Origin: Sphingobacterium sp. GVS05A
GTDB taxonomy: Bacteria > Bacteroidota > Bacteroidia > Sphingobacteriales > Sphingobacteriaceae
Length of the DNA: 64,000 nt
Assembly: GCF_019969845.1 (NCBI RefSeq)
Contig: NZ_JAHXYR010000004.1
Coordinates: 1-64,000, forward strand
Reading direction: 5' to 3'
Every line of letters starts with the position of its first letter. The first letter of the stretch is position 1. The position numbers and the translations under genes were made by a program. Under the pieces are notes generated by a model. That model was given only the letters and a program-made list of their open reading frames with translations. It did not search any database and was not told where the DNA came from. This document shows, one piece after another, positions 36,039 to 45,478 of the stretch.

Positions 36039-37021
36039 ATCGATATTGACTTTATATGTTCGATAATCTGCTTAGCGTGGATACGTGAATTTTCAATGAA
36101 CCAAAGATGGGTATTTAATCCTCCACAGACGACTCCTGCTAAATACATTCCTTTAATATTGGTTTCCATCGTCTGTTCGTTGTGATGAGGGATACAAGGG
36201 GTATGGTTTGGGATATCAATTCCTACCTTCCTTAAGAAATCAAAATTCGGGCGATATCCTGTCAGGGCGAGTACAAAATCATTTTCGATCTCAATGATGC
36301 CTGTCGATGTTTGAATGGTGGCGCTCGTTTCGGTAATTGCTGTTAATTCACTGTTGTAAAGGACATCGATTTCCCCAGCGGCAATTCTATTCTCAATGTC
36401 CGGTTTGACCCAATACTTGACCCTTGGGCTGATTTCATTACTGCGGATGACTAAGGTTACCTTTGCTCCTTTACGAAATGTTTCCAAGGCAGCATCTATC
36501 GATGAATTGCTCGCTCCTACGACAATCACCTTTTGACCACTATAATAATGGGGATCATCGTAGTAGTGTCTCACCTTGTTAAGTTCTTCCCCAGGAATAT
36601 TGAGTAGCATGGGGATGTCATAAAAGCCAGTGGCAATGATAACTTTTCTTGTTGTGTAACTACGTTTGCTTGTTGTGACATAAAAGTTTTCGGACTCATT
36701 TTTCTTGATATCCAGCACTTCTTCAAACAGGTGGGTATCCAATTCAAATTTCTGTTGAATACGTCTGTAATATTCTAAGGCTTCCGTTCTTCGGGGCTTT
36801 GGATTGGTTGTCACAAAAGGGATATCCCCAATCTCCAGTCGTTCCGAGGAAGAAAAAAAGGTCATATTTTGAGGATAGTTATAGAGCGAATTGACTAAAC
36901 ATCCTTTTTCCAAAATGAGATAGTTGAGATTAGCCTGTTTTGCTTCCAAGGCACAGGCGAGGCCGATAGGTCCTCCTCCAACGATAATGACGTCATAGGG
37001 GGCTGTTGTGTTTTCGCTCAT
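36035..37021 (-). CDS. ypdA: YpdA-family bacillithiol disulfide reductase
   Basis: This 328-aa flavoprotein has the FAD-binding GGGPIGLACALEAK (14-27) and NADPH-binding VVGASNSSIDAALE (about 172-185), and the closing ALTGYRPN. It lacks a CxxC redox pair. The layout matches YpdA, which reduces oxidised bacillithiol in Firmicutes and is widespread in Bacteroidota. It lies 31 bp downstream of the FUSC gene on the same strand, so they may be co-transcribed. Confidence 0.88.
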   Translation of the reverse strand: MSENTTAPYDVIIVGGGPIGLACALEAKQANLNYLILEKGCLVNSLYNYPQNMTFFSSSERLEIGDIPFVTTNPKPRRTEALEYYRRIQQKFELDTHLFEEVLDIKKNESENFYVTTSKRSYTTRKVIIATGFYDIPMLLNIPGEELNKVRHYYDDPHYYSGQKVIVVGASNSSIDAALETFRKGAKVTLVIRSNEISPRVKYWVKPDIENRIAAGEIDVLYNSELTAITETSATIQTSTGIIEIENDFVLALTGYRPNFDFLRKVGIDIPNHTPCIPHHNEQTMETNIKGMYLAGVVCGGLNTHLWFIENSRIHAKQIIEHIKSISI

Positions 37022-37052
37022 AAATGTAAATTTCGCTAATTTTTAGAATAAA

Positions 37053-39245
37053 CTAGCTTGCTAACTTAGATAATTCTGCTGCTTGTTCGGCAGCGCTTTT
37101 GTCATGGAGATCCTGAACAATCTTATTTAAGTCCTGTGCAATTTTATACAAGAACTCTAATTGCTCTTCCAGGAGCTTCCCATCTGCAGAATTGACGTCG
37201 CTGTTGTCAAAACGATGATTGGATATCTCTATTTCCATAGGTGAAAATACTGTAGTGGAATCTTGTGAATACAGTAATTGAATAGATTGATCCAAGCTGT
37301 TTAATATTTTTCTTATAGTCCTGACATGGTCTTTGTTAAGGTAATTGTTATCCATTTCATCTAGGTGATTCATCAGCGTAACAGAAAACGATGCTAGAAT
37401 ATGATTGAATATGACAAATTTATTGACCTCCTTGCTGTATTTCTGTCTTTTTTTAGGTTCAGTCAGCATACGTTGAAAGGTAGATCCCATATTCGCGGTT
37501 TCGACATAAACGGCTTTTCTTGCTAATTTATAGTCAGTAATCGATGGGGCCTGGCCTGCAATTTCTTTTAATGCCTGAAAGATATAATTGTAATTGGCGA
37601 TCAAAAGCTTCCGCATAGATTCCTTTACCTGCATACTCTCCCAATTCGGAAAAATAATATAGCTGGAGAGGAAAGCAATCATACCTCCGATGAAGGTGTC
37701 CAAAATGCGTTCTTTGGTTACTTCCAAGGTGTTGGAACTTACAAAGCTGAGCATGATTAATACATAAGGTGTCATAAATAGGACAGCGACCACATAATTG
37801 ACTCTAAATAAGCTATAGGCTGTCAGGAAGAAAAAGACCAGCAGCACGAATAGTATCGTTGGATCATGTATCGTCAATAGGATGACGGCGCCTATTAGCC
37901 CACCGATGGTGGTTCCGATAAGACGTTGTATATTTCGTTCTTTTGTAAGACCAAAGCCAGGTTTCAGGATAACCATGATTGTCAGTAATATCCAATAGAC
38001 ATTATTGGTGATATTGGTTGTCTCAAAAACGTAGTAAGTGACTGACATAACGATTGCCATACGACAAGCATGTCTAAAGATTGTCGATTTTAAGGTAAGG
38101 TTTTCACGAAATTTCTTTAGGTCAATGGCTGAGCTTTGGACGAAACGTTTGGCGTCATCAATTTCTTTCCTTTTGATGTCGTCGGGTTGCAGGTGTGAAT
38201 AGCCATAGATGTTTTTTATACGACGGACCAGGTCACGTAAATTGATCAGAACTTTACGGAGGGCAAAGGTACTGTATTGATTTTCTTTGTCGAGCTGATC
38301 AATCTTAGCATGAAGACGTGTGAGGTCGCCATCGAAATCATACAGTGGTTTGGGTTGGATATTCGTGTTGAGCTGGTAGGCTAAATTATCGAGCTCGTTT
38401 GTATATTTTAAAATAACATTCTTGAAATCATCTAGAATGCCCGTCGGGCCAAAGCGCTCGCTAATCGTGTTGTAGTCATAGTGCGCAGCCATACTTTGTT
38501 CAAACAGATCAACAATATCATTAAAGATCAGTGTAAGGTAGCGGCCTACTTTTGTTGTATCCTTAATGGATCTTTTACTTTGAAACAGCAGATCTCTGAC
38601 GTTTTCCTGATGCTGATTTACTTCAACTTGTTTGTCAATCAGTTTCAGGTAATTTTTATCGTTGTCGATTTTGGCATCGTAAAAATTGGCTTTTAGCCGA
38701 ATGTAGTCTGCCACATAACGAATGGTTTCTGCGAGTTCCTGTTCGGCTAATCGATAGGGACGTACTTGTGTGATGGAGAGACTGATTGCAATATACCAAA
38801 GCCCGCCAAGTGTGTAGAACCCGAGGTAGTTAATGGCTTGGTCAAGTGGGTAGTGTATTTGTACGTGAATCAGCATCATCAGTATACACATCAAGCCTAC
38901 ATTGGCTGCCCGACCATTGAATACCGCAAACATTGCAAATATAAAACAGGCTATTCCGATAAAAATAGCGAGGAGATATACATTTTGATTGACAAGATTG
39001 GTGAGAATAAATGTCAATGTGGTCAGTATTGCTCCTGCAATCATACCTTTGCGTCTATGACTCGGAGCCCCTGGCGTGTCGGAAAGTCCAACTAAAAGAG
39101 CACCTAAAGATACGATGGTTCCATTGGTAAACTGTCCGATGGTAGCAAAGATGAGGACAGGCACAATGCACCCGATGGTGATCCGGAGTCCATCCGCAAA
39201 ATATTGACTGTAGAAAAAACTTTTTATTTCTTGTGTCTGTTTCAT
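37053..39245 (-). CDS. FUSC-family inner-membrane protein (YccS/YhfK-like)
   Basis: This 730-aa protein has two blocks of about six membrane helices (about 20-165 and 395-520). After each comes a long soluble helical region, the usual layout of FUSC/YccS transporters linked to export of aromatic acids or other small molecules. The second block contains NVYWILLTIMVILKPGFGLT, a family hallmark. I start at the ATG at 39245; a GTG four codons upstream is less likely. It lies upstream of ypdA in the same direction. Confidence 0.88.
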   Translation of the reverse strand: MKQTQEIKSFFYSQYFADGLRITIGCIVPVLIFATIGQFTNGTIVSLGALLVGLSDTPGAPSHRRKGMIAGAILTTLTFILTNLVNQNVYLLAIFIGIACFIFAMFAVFNGRAANVGLMCILMMLIHVQIHYPLDQAINYLGFYTLGGLWYIAISLSITQVRPYRLAEQELAETIRYVADYIRLKANFYDAKIDNDKNYLKLIDKQVEVNQHQENVRDLLFQSKRSIKDTTKVGRYLTLIFNDIVDLFEQSMAAHYDYNTISERFGPTGILDDFKNVILKYTNELDNLAYQLNTNIQPKPLYDFDGDLTRLHAKIDQLDKENQYSTFALRKVLINLRDLVRRIKNIYGYSHLQPDDIKRKEIDDAKRFVQSSAIDLKKFRENLTLKSTIFRHACRMAIVMSVTYYVFETTNITNNVYWILLTIMVILKPGFGLTKERNIQRLIGTTIGGLIGAVILLTIHDPTILFVLLVFFFLTAYSLFRVNYVVAVLFMTPYVLIMLSFVSSNTLEVTKERILDTFIGGMIAFLSSYIIFPNWESMQVKESMRKLLIANYNYIFQALKEIAGQAPSITDYKLARKAVYVETANMGSTFQRMLTEPKKRQKYSKEVNKFVIFNHILASFSVTLMNHLDEMDNNYLNKDHVRTIRKILNSLDQSIQLLYSQDSTTVFSPMEIEISNHRFDNSDVNSADGKLLEEQLEFLYKIAQDLNKIVQDLHDKSAAEQAAELSKLAS

Positions 39246-39395
39246 AATGTATAGCACAAATATACGAGATAAGGCTATATTAGCCTGTGGTTTCTCTGTT
39301 TGCTGTAATAATATACTAAAAACGAAAAATTACTAAATTTCATTAATATCTTTATAATATTTTGATGTTTTTTTTGATTAATTTATATTTTTTTA

Positions 39396-39424
39396 TTTGT
39401 TTAAATATAATATTGCTATATTTG
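39396..39424 (+). promoter_or_regulatory. Promoter of ppc
   Basis: TTTG (39396-39399), a 17-base spacer and TATATTTG (39417-39424) match the Bacteroidota consensus exactly. The start of transcription would be near 39431, giving a leader of about 75 nt. Confidence 0.75.
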
Positions 39425-39458
39425 GCACATAGGGTAATTTCAGATATATTACAAAAAC

Positions 39459-39483
39459 TCAAGAGTCACCTAAACTCTCTTGA
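39459..39483 (+). promoter_or_regulatory. Hairpin in the ppc leader
   Basis: TCAAGAG (39459-39465) and CTCTTGA (39477-39483) pair across an 11-nt loop, 21 bases before the start codon. It may influence ppc mRNA stability or translation. Confidence 0.45.
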
Positions 39484-39504
39484 CCATTTTTCAAAGATTT
39501 AAAT

Positions 39505-42081
39505 ATGAAGCAAAGTAAAAATGAGGCCGTCTTTCAGGACGAGGTATTGACACGCTTTGAACTTTTCAAAAGTTTGTTTTTAACATTACCATTTCAACGT
39601 GTTAAAGATACAGGTACTTTATTGCCATTTTTTGCAAAGCAGTGCGAGAAGGGTGTTGACCAACATTTGACTCCAGATGAGATTATAAAGAGTTTTTTTG
39701 ATCAGCATGAAGAATTTTCTTCGGAAGAACAACGTATTGACTTACTTTTTCGTTTTGTCCAATATATAGAACGTCAGGTCGTATTATTTGATGCGATAGA
39801 GGATTCGTCATTTCAAATGGTCGGCCGTGGTGATGATGAAAATGTCTTGGGAGCGTTGATCAAGAATGCTGAGGGGAATGGTGACATGCGACGAAAAATC
39901 GTTTCCAAATTAAAAGATTTCTCCGTTCGTCTAGTACTTACTGCTCACCCCACTCAATTTTATCCAGGACCGGTATTGGGGATAATCAATGATCTGATCG
40001 ATGCGATAAAGACCAATGATATCCATAGTATACATTTATTGTTACAGCAATTGGGTAAAACACCATTCATCAATAAAAATAAGCCTACACCCGTAGATGA
40101 GGCTGCGAGTTTAGCTTGGTTTTTGGAGAATGTATTTTATAAGGTAGCTTCGGAGATCCAGTCTTTTATTGATGATGAATTGGATGTTGATACTGAAGAG
40201 GTAAAACAGCTTATCGAATTGGGGTTTTGGCCAGGAGGAGATCGTGATGGAAATCCGAATGTAAGCGTTGAAAGTACCAAAAAAGTAGCCGCTTTATTGC
40301 GTACGATTTTGTTTAGATGTTATTACCGCGATTTCCGTATTGTAAGACGTCGTATCACATTCAGGGGAGTCGAGGAATATATGGAGAACTTGCAGACCCT
40401 GTTTTACGAAAATAGCTTTAACCCTGTCGAACATCCGGAAGATGAAACGGACAATATCATTACGAATTTAAAAGCGATCAAAAACGTACTGGAAGAATAT
40501 CACAATGGTCTCTTTGTTGAGATTGTCGATGATTTGCTTCGTAAGGTAATGACATTCGGTTGTTTTTTCACGACTTTAGATATTAGACAGGATAGCCGTA
40601 TTCTACGTGAAGCAACAAATTATTTGATTCAACAAAATCAGGAGGCCACTGGCGTTCCATTAAATTATTTGGAACTGAATGAAGCGGATAAACAAAAAGC
40701 GTTGAAGTTTAAGGAACTGGATTTAAGTGTCGGTGATGATGCGGATCCATTGACAAAAGATACTTCAGGTGTGATTAAATTGCTCAAGGAAATCCAACGG
40801 TCGGGTTCTGAGCGTGCTGCACAGCGTTTTATCATTAGTAATTGTCAGCAAGCAAGTGATATCCTTGGATTGCGTCAGTTGTTTTTGTGGTCTGGCTGGA
40901 AGAAAGATGCATTAACAATAGATTTCGTACCTCTATTTGAAACAGTGGATGATCTGACCAGAGCTGCTGATGTCATGAAAACGCTATATAGCAATAAAGA
41001 ATATAAGGCGCATCTGAAACGTAGAGGAAACAAGCAGACCATTATGCTGGGCTATTCGGATAGTACAAAAGATGGAGGTTATCTGATGGCAAACTGGTCA
41101 ATCTACAGAGCTAAAATAGAGTTGACGGCCATCTCGCGCGAATACGATGTTGATCTTGTCTTTTTTGACGGCCGTGGTGGTCCCCCAGCGCGTGGAGGAG
41201 GTAAAACACAACGTTTTTATGCTTCCATGGGTAAAGAGATTGCCAATGATCATATTCAATTAACGATACAGGGACAGACTATCAGTAGCCAATACGGCTC
41301 GTTGGATACGGCTCGATTTAATATAGAGCAGCTCCTACATGCGGGTATTATCTCTGATTTAAAACAACGGGTAGGGGACACGCTGACCAAACATCAGCAG
41401 GAAATTATTGATAAATTGGCTGAACTGAGCCATCATAAATTTATGGATCTTCGTACCAATAAGTTATTCCTGCCTTATCTGGAAACGATGTCTCCGTTGA
41501 AAGCACTTTCATCCATCAATATATCAAGCCGACCTGTAAAAAGGAATTCAGGACGGGAATTACGCCTCGAAGATCTACGTGCGATCAGTTTCGTTACTTC
41601 CTGGAGTCAATTAAAGCAAAATATCCCTGGGTTTTACGGGGTTGGGACAGCATTACAGTGGGCCGAGAAGAATAATCTATGGAAAGATGTACAACAATTG
41701 TATGTTTCTTCGGGATTCTTCCAGACCTTGATCGACAATTGTATGATGTCCATGACCAAATCTAATTTTGATATCACAGCTTACATGAAGGACGATAAGG
41801 TGTATGGTGAATTCTGGAAAAATCTTCATGCGGAATACCAGATTACCAAAGAGTATTTGTTAAAACTCAGTGGGACATCTAAATTGATGGAGAACTACCC
41901 GGTAGACCGTGAGTCAATTTTGGCGCGAGAAGGCATCGTATTGCCTTTGTTGGTGATCCAACATTATGCAATTCGTGCCCTCAATTCCGATAAACTGGAT
42001 GAGGCACAACGGGAGGATTATTCAAAGTTGATCGCACGGACAATATTCGGTGTCATCAATGCAGGAAGGAATGTTGCTTAA
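39505..42081 (+). CDS. ppc: Phosphoenolpyruvate carboxylase
   Basis: This 858-aa enzyme makes oxaloacetate from PEP and bicarbonate. Catalytic motifs are in place: LTAHPTQ with H148, FWPGGDRDGNPNV, MLGYSDSTKDGGYL, the glycine loop FDGRGGPPARGGGKT and QGQTISSQYG. The C-terminus reads FGVINAGRNVA, where most PEPCs end in an RNTG or QNTG tetrapeptide, so this belongs to a divergent branch. It stands alone behind a clear promoter and leader hairpin. Confidence 0.96.
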   Translation: MKQSKNEAVFQDEVLTRFELFKSLFLTLPFQRVKDTGTLLPFFAKQCEKGVDQHLTPDEIIKSFFDQHEEFSSEEQRIDLLFRFVQYIERQVVLFDAIEDSSFQMVGRGDDENVLGALIKNAEGNGDMRRKIVSKLKDFSVRLVLTAHPTQFYPGPVLGIINDLIDAIKTNDIHSIHLLLQQLGKTPFINKNKPTPVDEAASLAWFLENVFYKVASEIQSFIDDELDVDTEEVKQLIELGFWPGGDRDGNPNVSVESTKKVAALLRTILFRCYYRDFRIVRRRITFRGVEEYMENLQTLFYENSFNPVEHPEDETDNIITNLKAIKNVLEEYHNGLFVEIVDDLLRKVMTFGCFFTTLDIRQDSRILREATNYLIQQNQEATGVPLNYLELNEADKQKALKFKELDLSVGDDADPLTKDTSGVIKLLKEIQRSGSERAAQRFIISNCQQASDILGLRQLFLWSGWKKDALTIDFVPLFETVDDLTRAADVMKTLYSNKEYKAHLKRRGNKQTIMLGYSDSTKDGGYLMANWSIYRAKIELTAISREYDVDLVFFDGRGGPPARGGGKTQRFYASMGKEIANDHIQLTIQGQTISSQYGSLDTARFNIEQLLHAGIISDLKQRVGDTLTKHQQEIIDKLAELSHHKFMDLRTNKLFLPYLETMSPLKALSSINISSRPVKRNSGRELRLEDLRAISFVTSWSQLKQNIPGFYGVGTALQWAEKNNLWKDVQQLYVSSGFFQTLIDNCMMSMTKSNFDITAYMKDDKVYGEFWKNLHAEYQITKEYLLKLSGTSKLMENYPVDRESILAREGIVLPLLVIQHYAIRALNSDKLDEAQREDYSKLIARTIFGVINAGRNVA

Positions 42082-42156
42082 TTTTTGTTTCTTTTCGCGG
42101 ATTAGGTTTCGCAGAAAGTATATTTTATCTACTTTTGTATAGTTAACAAAATTGAT

Positions 42157-42702
42157 ATGAAGATTAATAAGTTATTTATTGTAGCTGCTTGTGCGAGTAC
42201 TGTATTTGCGTCTTGTGGTGAAACAGCTGCAAATAGACAGCGTCAATATGCCAATGCATCTTTAGCAGATGGTGATGCTTTTACAATGATTAAATTCGTT
42301 GGTGAGGAAGGTAACTATTTAGTAAACCTTGCTGATGTAGCGGCAAAACAATCAACTTCAACAGAAGTTAAGAATGTGGCGGCTAAAATTAAAGAAGCTT
42401 ATGCGACTGTATTGCCTGAGTTGGATGGTTTGGCAAAAGAGTTACATGTCGGCGATGCACAACGCGGTGTACCTGCGTTTCAAACTCCAGCTTCAGTTGG
42501 ATCGGATAGCACTGCTGCTTTCAATGATAAAGCGTTTTTAGCATTGGTTCTTGAAAAACAAGGTGAGATCAATAGCAGGTTGACTCGTGAAGAATTGAAT
42601 ACCAATCATAGTGTTATTCATGTTTCTGAGGAATCTTTGAAAAAAGTTGAAGAAATCTATAAATTGGCTGGTGGAAAAGTGGAAGGCCACGCTCATCACT
42701 AA
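42157..42702 (+). CDS. DUF4142-like lipoprotein
   Basis: This 181-aa protein has a lipoprotein signal (VFASC, Cys about 20). The region from about 35 (ASLADGDAFTMIKFVGEEGN) to 170 is helical and resembles the DUF4142 ferritin-like family of periplasmic stress proteins. It ends in a His-rich tail (GHAHH). The family has no known biochemical role. It is 75 bp behind ppc and has its own terminator. Confidence 0.75.
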   Translation: MKINKLFIVAACASTVFASCGETAANRQRQYANASLADGDAFTMIKFVGEEGNYLVNLADVAAKQSTSTEVKNVAAKIKEAYATVLPELDGLAKELHVGDAQRGVPAFQTPASVGSDSTAAFNDKAFLALVLEKQGEINSRLTREELNTNHSVIHVSEESLKKVEEIYKLAGGKVEGHAHH

Positions 42703-42726
42703 AAAACAACTTATATAGGAAGAAAG

Positions 42727-42761
42727 GGAATATTCGGTTAGCTGAATATTCCTTTTTTTTT
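42727..42761 (+). terminator. Terminator of the DUF4142-like gene
   Basis: GGAATATTC (42727-42735) and GAATATTCC (42744-42752) form a 9-bp stem followed by a T9 run. Confidence 0.92.
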
Positions 42762-43163
42762 CTGAAAATGGCTGTTTTTATTGATTCGTATTCTTTTCTT
42801 TGAGCTATCAAGGCGCTTGCCACACTCCGTTTATAGACCAGAAAGCACCTTCAGTCTATTTTCATAGCTGTCGGAGCCTGTGAAAGCATGAATGATTTAT
42901 ACTGTTGTTTCCTTGTCATTCTTTATAGGTAATTGAATGGTCTGTAACAGTAGTAAATAAGACAGATGAGGAGAGGATAATATCATACAGCTAGGTTTTT
43001 AGCATTTTAAAAGTATTTCTGAATGTCATTTTAAACGCTGTAATTCGAAATAGGTTTTATTTTTGGGATGAAATAGATGCGGTTTTTCATAAAAATAGGG
43101 GAGTCAAAAAGAGAAATAATTTGTTGAGTTGTTAAATTAATAATAACTTAACATTACTATAAT

Positions 43164-43181
43164 ACAGTTATTAATAACTGT
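43164..43181. promoter_or_regulatory. 18-bp perfect palindrome upstream of Ppx/GppA
   Basis: ACAGTTATTAATAACTGT ends 49 bp before the GTG start at 43231. A -7-like TATTTTAG follows near 43185. A regulator binding site is inferred. Confidence 0.45.
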
Positions 43182-43230
43182 GGTTATTTTAGCATGATTT
43201 AATCAAATAATAGATAAGAAACAATATAAC

Positions 43231-44109
43231 GTGAGATACGCTGCTATAGACATAGGCTCCAATGCGGTCCGTCTTTTGATCGCTGATATCATTGGCCAAA
43301 AGGATCAATACAATTTTAAAAAAAATACGCTTTTACGGGTTCCTTTGCGCCTGGGCGATGATGCATTTATTCAACAGGAAATTTCTCCCAGAAAGGCGGA
43401 GAGCTTGATAAAAACGATGAAGGCATTTCGCGAATTGATGGATGTTTATCATGTGGAAGACTATATGGCTTGTGCGACGTCTGCGATGCGTGATGCAAAA
43501 AATGGTGCTGATATTGTTGCGGAAGTTAAGAAAAACGGGATCAATATAGATATTATAGAAGGGGCGAAGGAAGCTGAAATTATCTACAACAGCCATTGGG
43601 ATAATAAGATGGAAAAAGACAAGGTCTATCTTTATATCGATGTAGGTGGCGGTAGTACCGAATTGTCTTTATTTGCGAATGGTATTCTGGTGAATTCGAG
43701 ATCCTTTAACTTGGGCACGATACGTATTTTGGATAATCAGGACAAAGCAGAGACCTGGGATGAGCTCAAAGAATGGGTCCGAAGCAACACACATATGTAT
43801 AAACAGGTCATTGGGATAGGAACTGGTGGTAACATCAATAAATTGGCCCGGTTGTCCAATGAGAAATTAGATAAGCCTCTGTCTTACGCAAAATTGAAAG
43901 CGGTGTATGAACATTTATCGTCTTTTTCTCTAAAGGAACGTATTATTTTACTGGGTCTCAATGAAGATAGAGCAGATGTAATTATCCCTGCAAGTGAGAT
44001 TTTTCTGACGATTATGAAGTACGGTCGTCTAAAACAAATCATCGTTCCCCGTGTAGGATTGGTCGATGGTGTAATTAGAACCTTGATCAATAGGAATTTA
44101 GTGAAATAA
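43231..44109 (+). CDS. Ppx/GppA-family phosphatase
   Basis: This 292-aa ASKHA-fold protein starts with GTG and MRYAAIDIGSNAVRLLIADI. The second phosphate motif YLYIDVGGGSTELSLF and the adenosine motif GIGTGGNINKLARL are present. It is the short form, without the C-terminal HD domain of E. coli Ppx. Family members degrade polyphosphate or the pppGpp alarmone; which one cannot be told here. It is followed by the tRNA-Leu gene. Confidence 0.92.
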   Translation: MRYAAIDIGSNAVRLLIADIIGQKDQYNFKKNTLLRVPLRLGDDAFIQQEISPRKAESLIKTMKAFRELMDVYHVEDYMACATSAMRDAKNGADIVAEVKKNGINIDIIEGAKEAEIIYNSHWDNKMEKDKVYLYIDVGGGSTELSLFANGILVNSRSFNLGTIRILDNQDKAETWDELKEWVRSNTHMYKQVIGIGTGGNINKLARLSNEKLDKPLSYAKLKAVYEHLSSFSLKERIILLGLNEDRADVIIPASEIFLTIMKYGRLKQIIVPRVGLVDGVIRTLINRNLVK

Positions 44110-44131
44110 AGCATTAAAAAGCATTTTTCGA

Positions 44132-44162
44132 CTTGCAAAAGAAGGAAAAATCTTTATTTTTG
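44132..44162 (+). promoter_or_regulatory. Promoter of tRNA-Leu
   Basis: CTTG (44132-44135), a 19-base spacer and a perfect TATTTTTG (44155-44162) -7 element. Transcription would start around 44169, 15 bases before the tRNA. Confidence 0.75.
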
Positions 44163-44183
44163 TGATACCAAAGGCGAATATGA

Positions 44184-44267
44184 GCCCAGGTGGCGAAATT
44201 GGTAGACGCACCATCTTGAGGGGGTGGCGCTTGTATGGGCGTGGCAGTTCGAATCTGCTCCTGGGCA
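44184..44267 (+). tRNA. tRNA-Leu (GAG)
   Basis: An 84-nt type II tRNA with a long variable arm. Acceptor GCCCAGG pairs with CCTGGGC, discriminator A. The anticodon stem CCATC/GGTGG encloses TTGAGGG, giving anticodon GAG. CCA is not encoded. Confidence 0.96.
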
Positions 44268-44271
44268 CTTT

Positions 44272-44310
44272 AAAAAAGCCAAATCTTAATTTTAAGATTT
44301 GGCTTTTTTG
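44272..44310. terminator. Terminator of tRNA-Leu, also usable from the minus strand
   Basis: AGCCAAATCTTAA (44277-44289) and TTAAGATTTGGCT (44292-44304) form a 13-bp stem flanked by A6 and T6, so it can also end the SRPBCC gene transcript. Confidence 0.93.
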
Positions 44311-44352
44311 GCTATATGCTCTTTGTGTATGAATAAATAAACTCTTAAAATC

Positions 44353-44802
44353 TTATTCTTCACTGATTTCTTTGAGAATCTGTAAAGCTTTTGGCCACGA
44401 TTCATCAAAATATTCAATATATTCTTCATTGGTGTCCACGTCGACCTTCAATAATGTTTTGCCATCAAGATCCGTAAAAGTATAATTCTCCAATGAGCCG
44501 GCCCAGCCTTCGACAGCTGGTCCTTCGGTAATCTCTTTGCCTTTGTCCAATATACCGTAATGACGAATGGATATGTATTTATTTGGAATATTTTCGGCTA
44601 TCTCTGCAACCATACCTTCTTTTTCACCATCTTTATTAATGCCTGTAAAATAAATCTTGGCACCCTTTTCCCAGCTACCTTCAAAGTCAGAAGTTGGGTT
44701 AAAGGCAGCTGTCCACTTTTTATACGTTTCCTTATCAAGCATTGTCTTAAACACATGATCGACAGGGGAGTCGATCGTGATCTGATAATTCATTTTTTTC
44801 AT
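44353..44802 (-). CDS. SRPBCC (AHSA1-like) domain protein
   Basis: A 149-aa protein of the START/Bet v1-like fold: MNYQITIDSPVDHVFKTML, the Trp-containing helix KWTAAFNP and the closing helix WPKALQILKEISEE. Such domains bind hydrophobic ligands or assist Hsp90-like proteins. It lies four bases behind the DinB gene and is probably co-transcribed with it. Confidence 0.87.
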   Translation of the reverse strand: MKKMNYQITIDSPVDHVFKTMLDKETYKKWTAAFNPTSDFEGSWEKGAKIYFTGINKDGEKEGMVAEIAENIPNKYISIRHYGILDKGKEITEGPAVEGWAGSLENYTFTDLDGKTLLKVDVDTNEEYIEYFDESWPKALQILKEISEE

Positions 44803-44806
44803 GTTC

Positions 44807-45478
44807 TTATTGTTTTGGAAAGTTAGGGTCTGCTTTTACTTCTTCAATCTGTTTGGTATGTCGTGCACAATGTGCCGCAATAAACATCAGGCCTTGGTAG
44901 CCATCAACGACGCCTGTCGGATAATCGTTGATATGGTTGCGGAGATCTTTTGCATCTGCCTTTTTTATGTAATCAATGACAGGTTGTCTTGCGGCCCGAA
45001 AATCAGCTAAAGCTGTTTTTGAGTCTTTGTATATACCGGTCGGTTGAAGTTCTTTGGGGGCCTGAAACTTATGACTTCGATCAGTAATCGTCGTTTTTAG
45101 ATTGTCGTCAGTCATTTGAACCTCACTTTTTCTTTCTGGCTGGGGAGCTTTTGTCAAAGATGCTTTTGCCATGTCAAATATCATGCGTTCAGAGAGTATA
45201 ATATGTTCCAGGCATTGGCTGATTGACCATTTGTCTGGAGCTGCCTTAAATTGCAGCTGAGCTTCACTAAGACCTGAGACTTGTTTTTCGAGTTCTTTGG
45301 TTGTCTGATCGAAGTATTGCAATAGGGAATCTGTACCTTCTACTCCTTTTGTAAGTGAGGCTTGCTCGATTACTTCGGTGAAGTTGTTATGACCTACACT
45401 TTGCTGAGGTACTGGGGTTGACGAAAGGAGTACTGCGCTGAGGCCCGCAATCGCTATCATGTTCATAATCTGGTTCAT
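44807..45478 (-). CDS. Exported DinB-family protein
   Basis: This 223-aa protein has an N-terminal signal-like segment (about 1-25, AIAGLSAVLLSSTPV) and then a DinB four-helix domain. Three candidate metal histidines are visible: ISQCLEHIILSE, IAAHCARH and its last His in ARHTKQIEE. DinB proteins are mostly cytosolic metal-dependent thiol transferases, so export is uncommon. It is the first gene of a two-gene unit with the SRPBCC gene. Confidence 0.82.
   Translation of the reverse strand: MNQIMNMIAIAGLSAVLLSSTPVPQQSVGHNNFTEVIEQASLTKGVEGTDSLLQYFDQTTKELEKQVSGLSEAQLQFKAAPDKWSISQCLEHIILSERMIFDMAKASLTKAPQPERKSEVQMTDDNLKTTITDRSHKFQAPKELQPTGIYKDSKTALADFRAARQPVIDYIKKADAKDLRNHINDYPTGVVDGYQGLMFIAAHCARHTKQIEEVKADPNFPKQ

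Larger units (their letters stand above)
42703..43230. other. 530-bp spacer before the Ppx/GppA gene
   Basis: Contains the terminator at 42727 and an 18-bp palindrome at 43164. I see no gene: the longest frames are short and have no family look. Confidence 0.5.
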
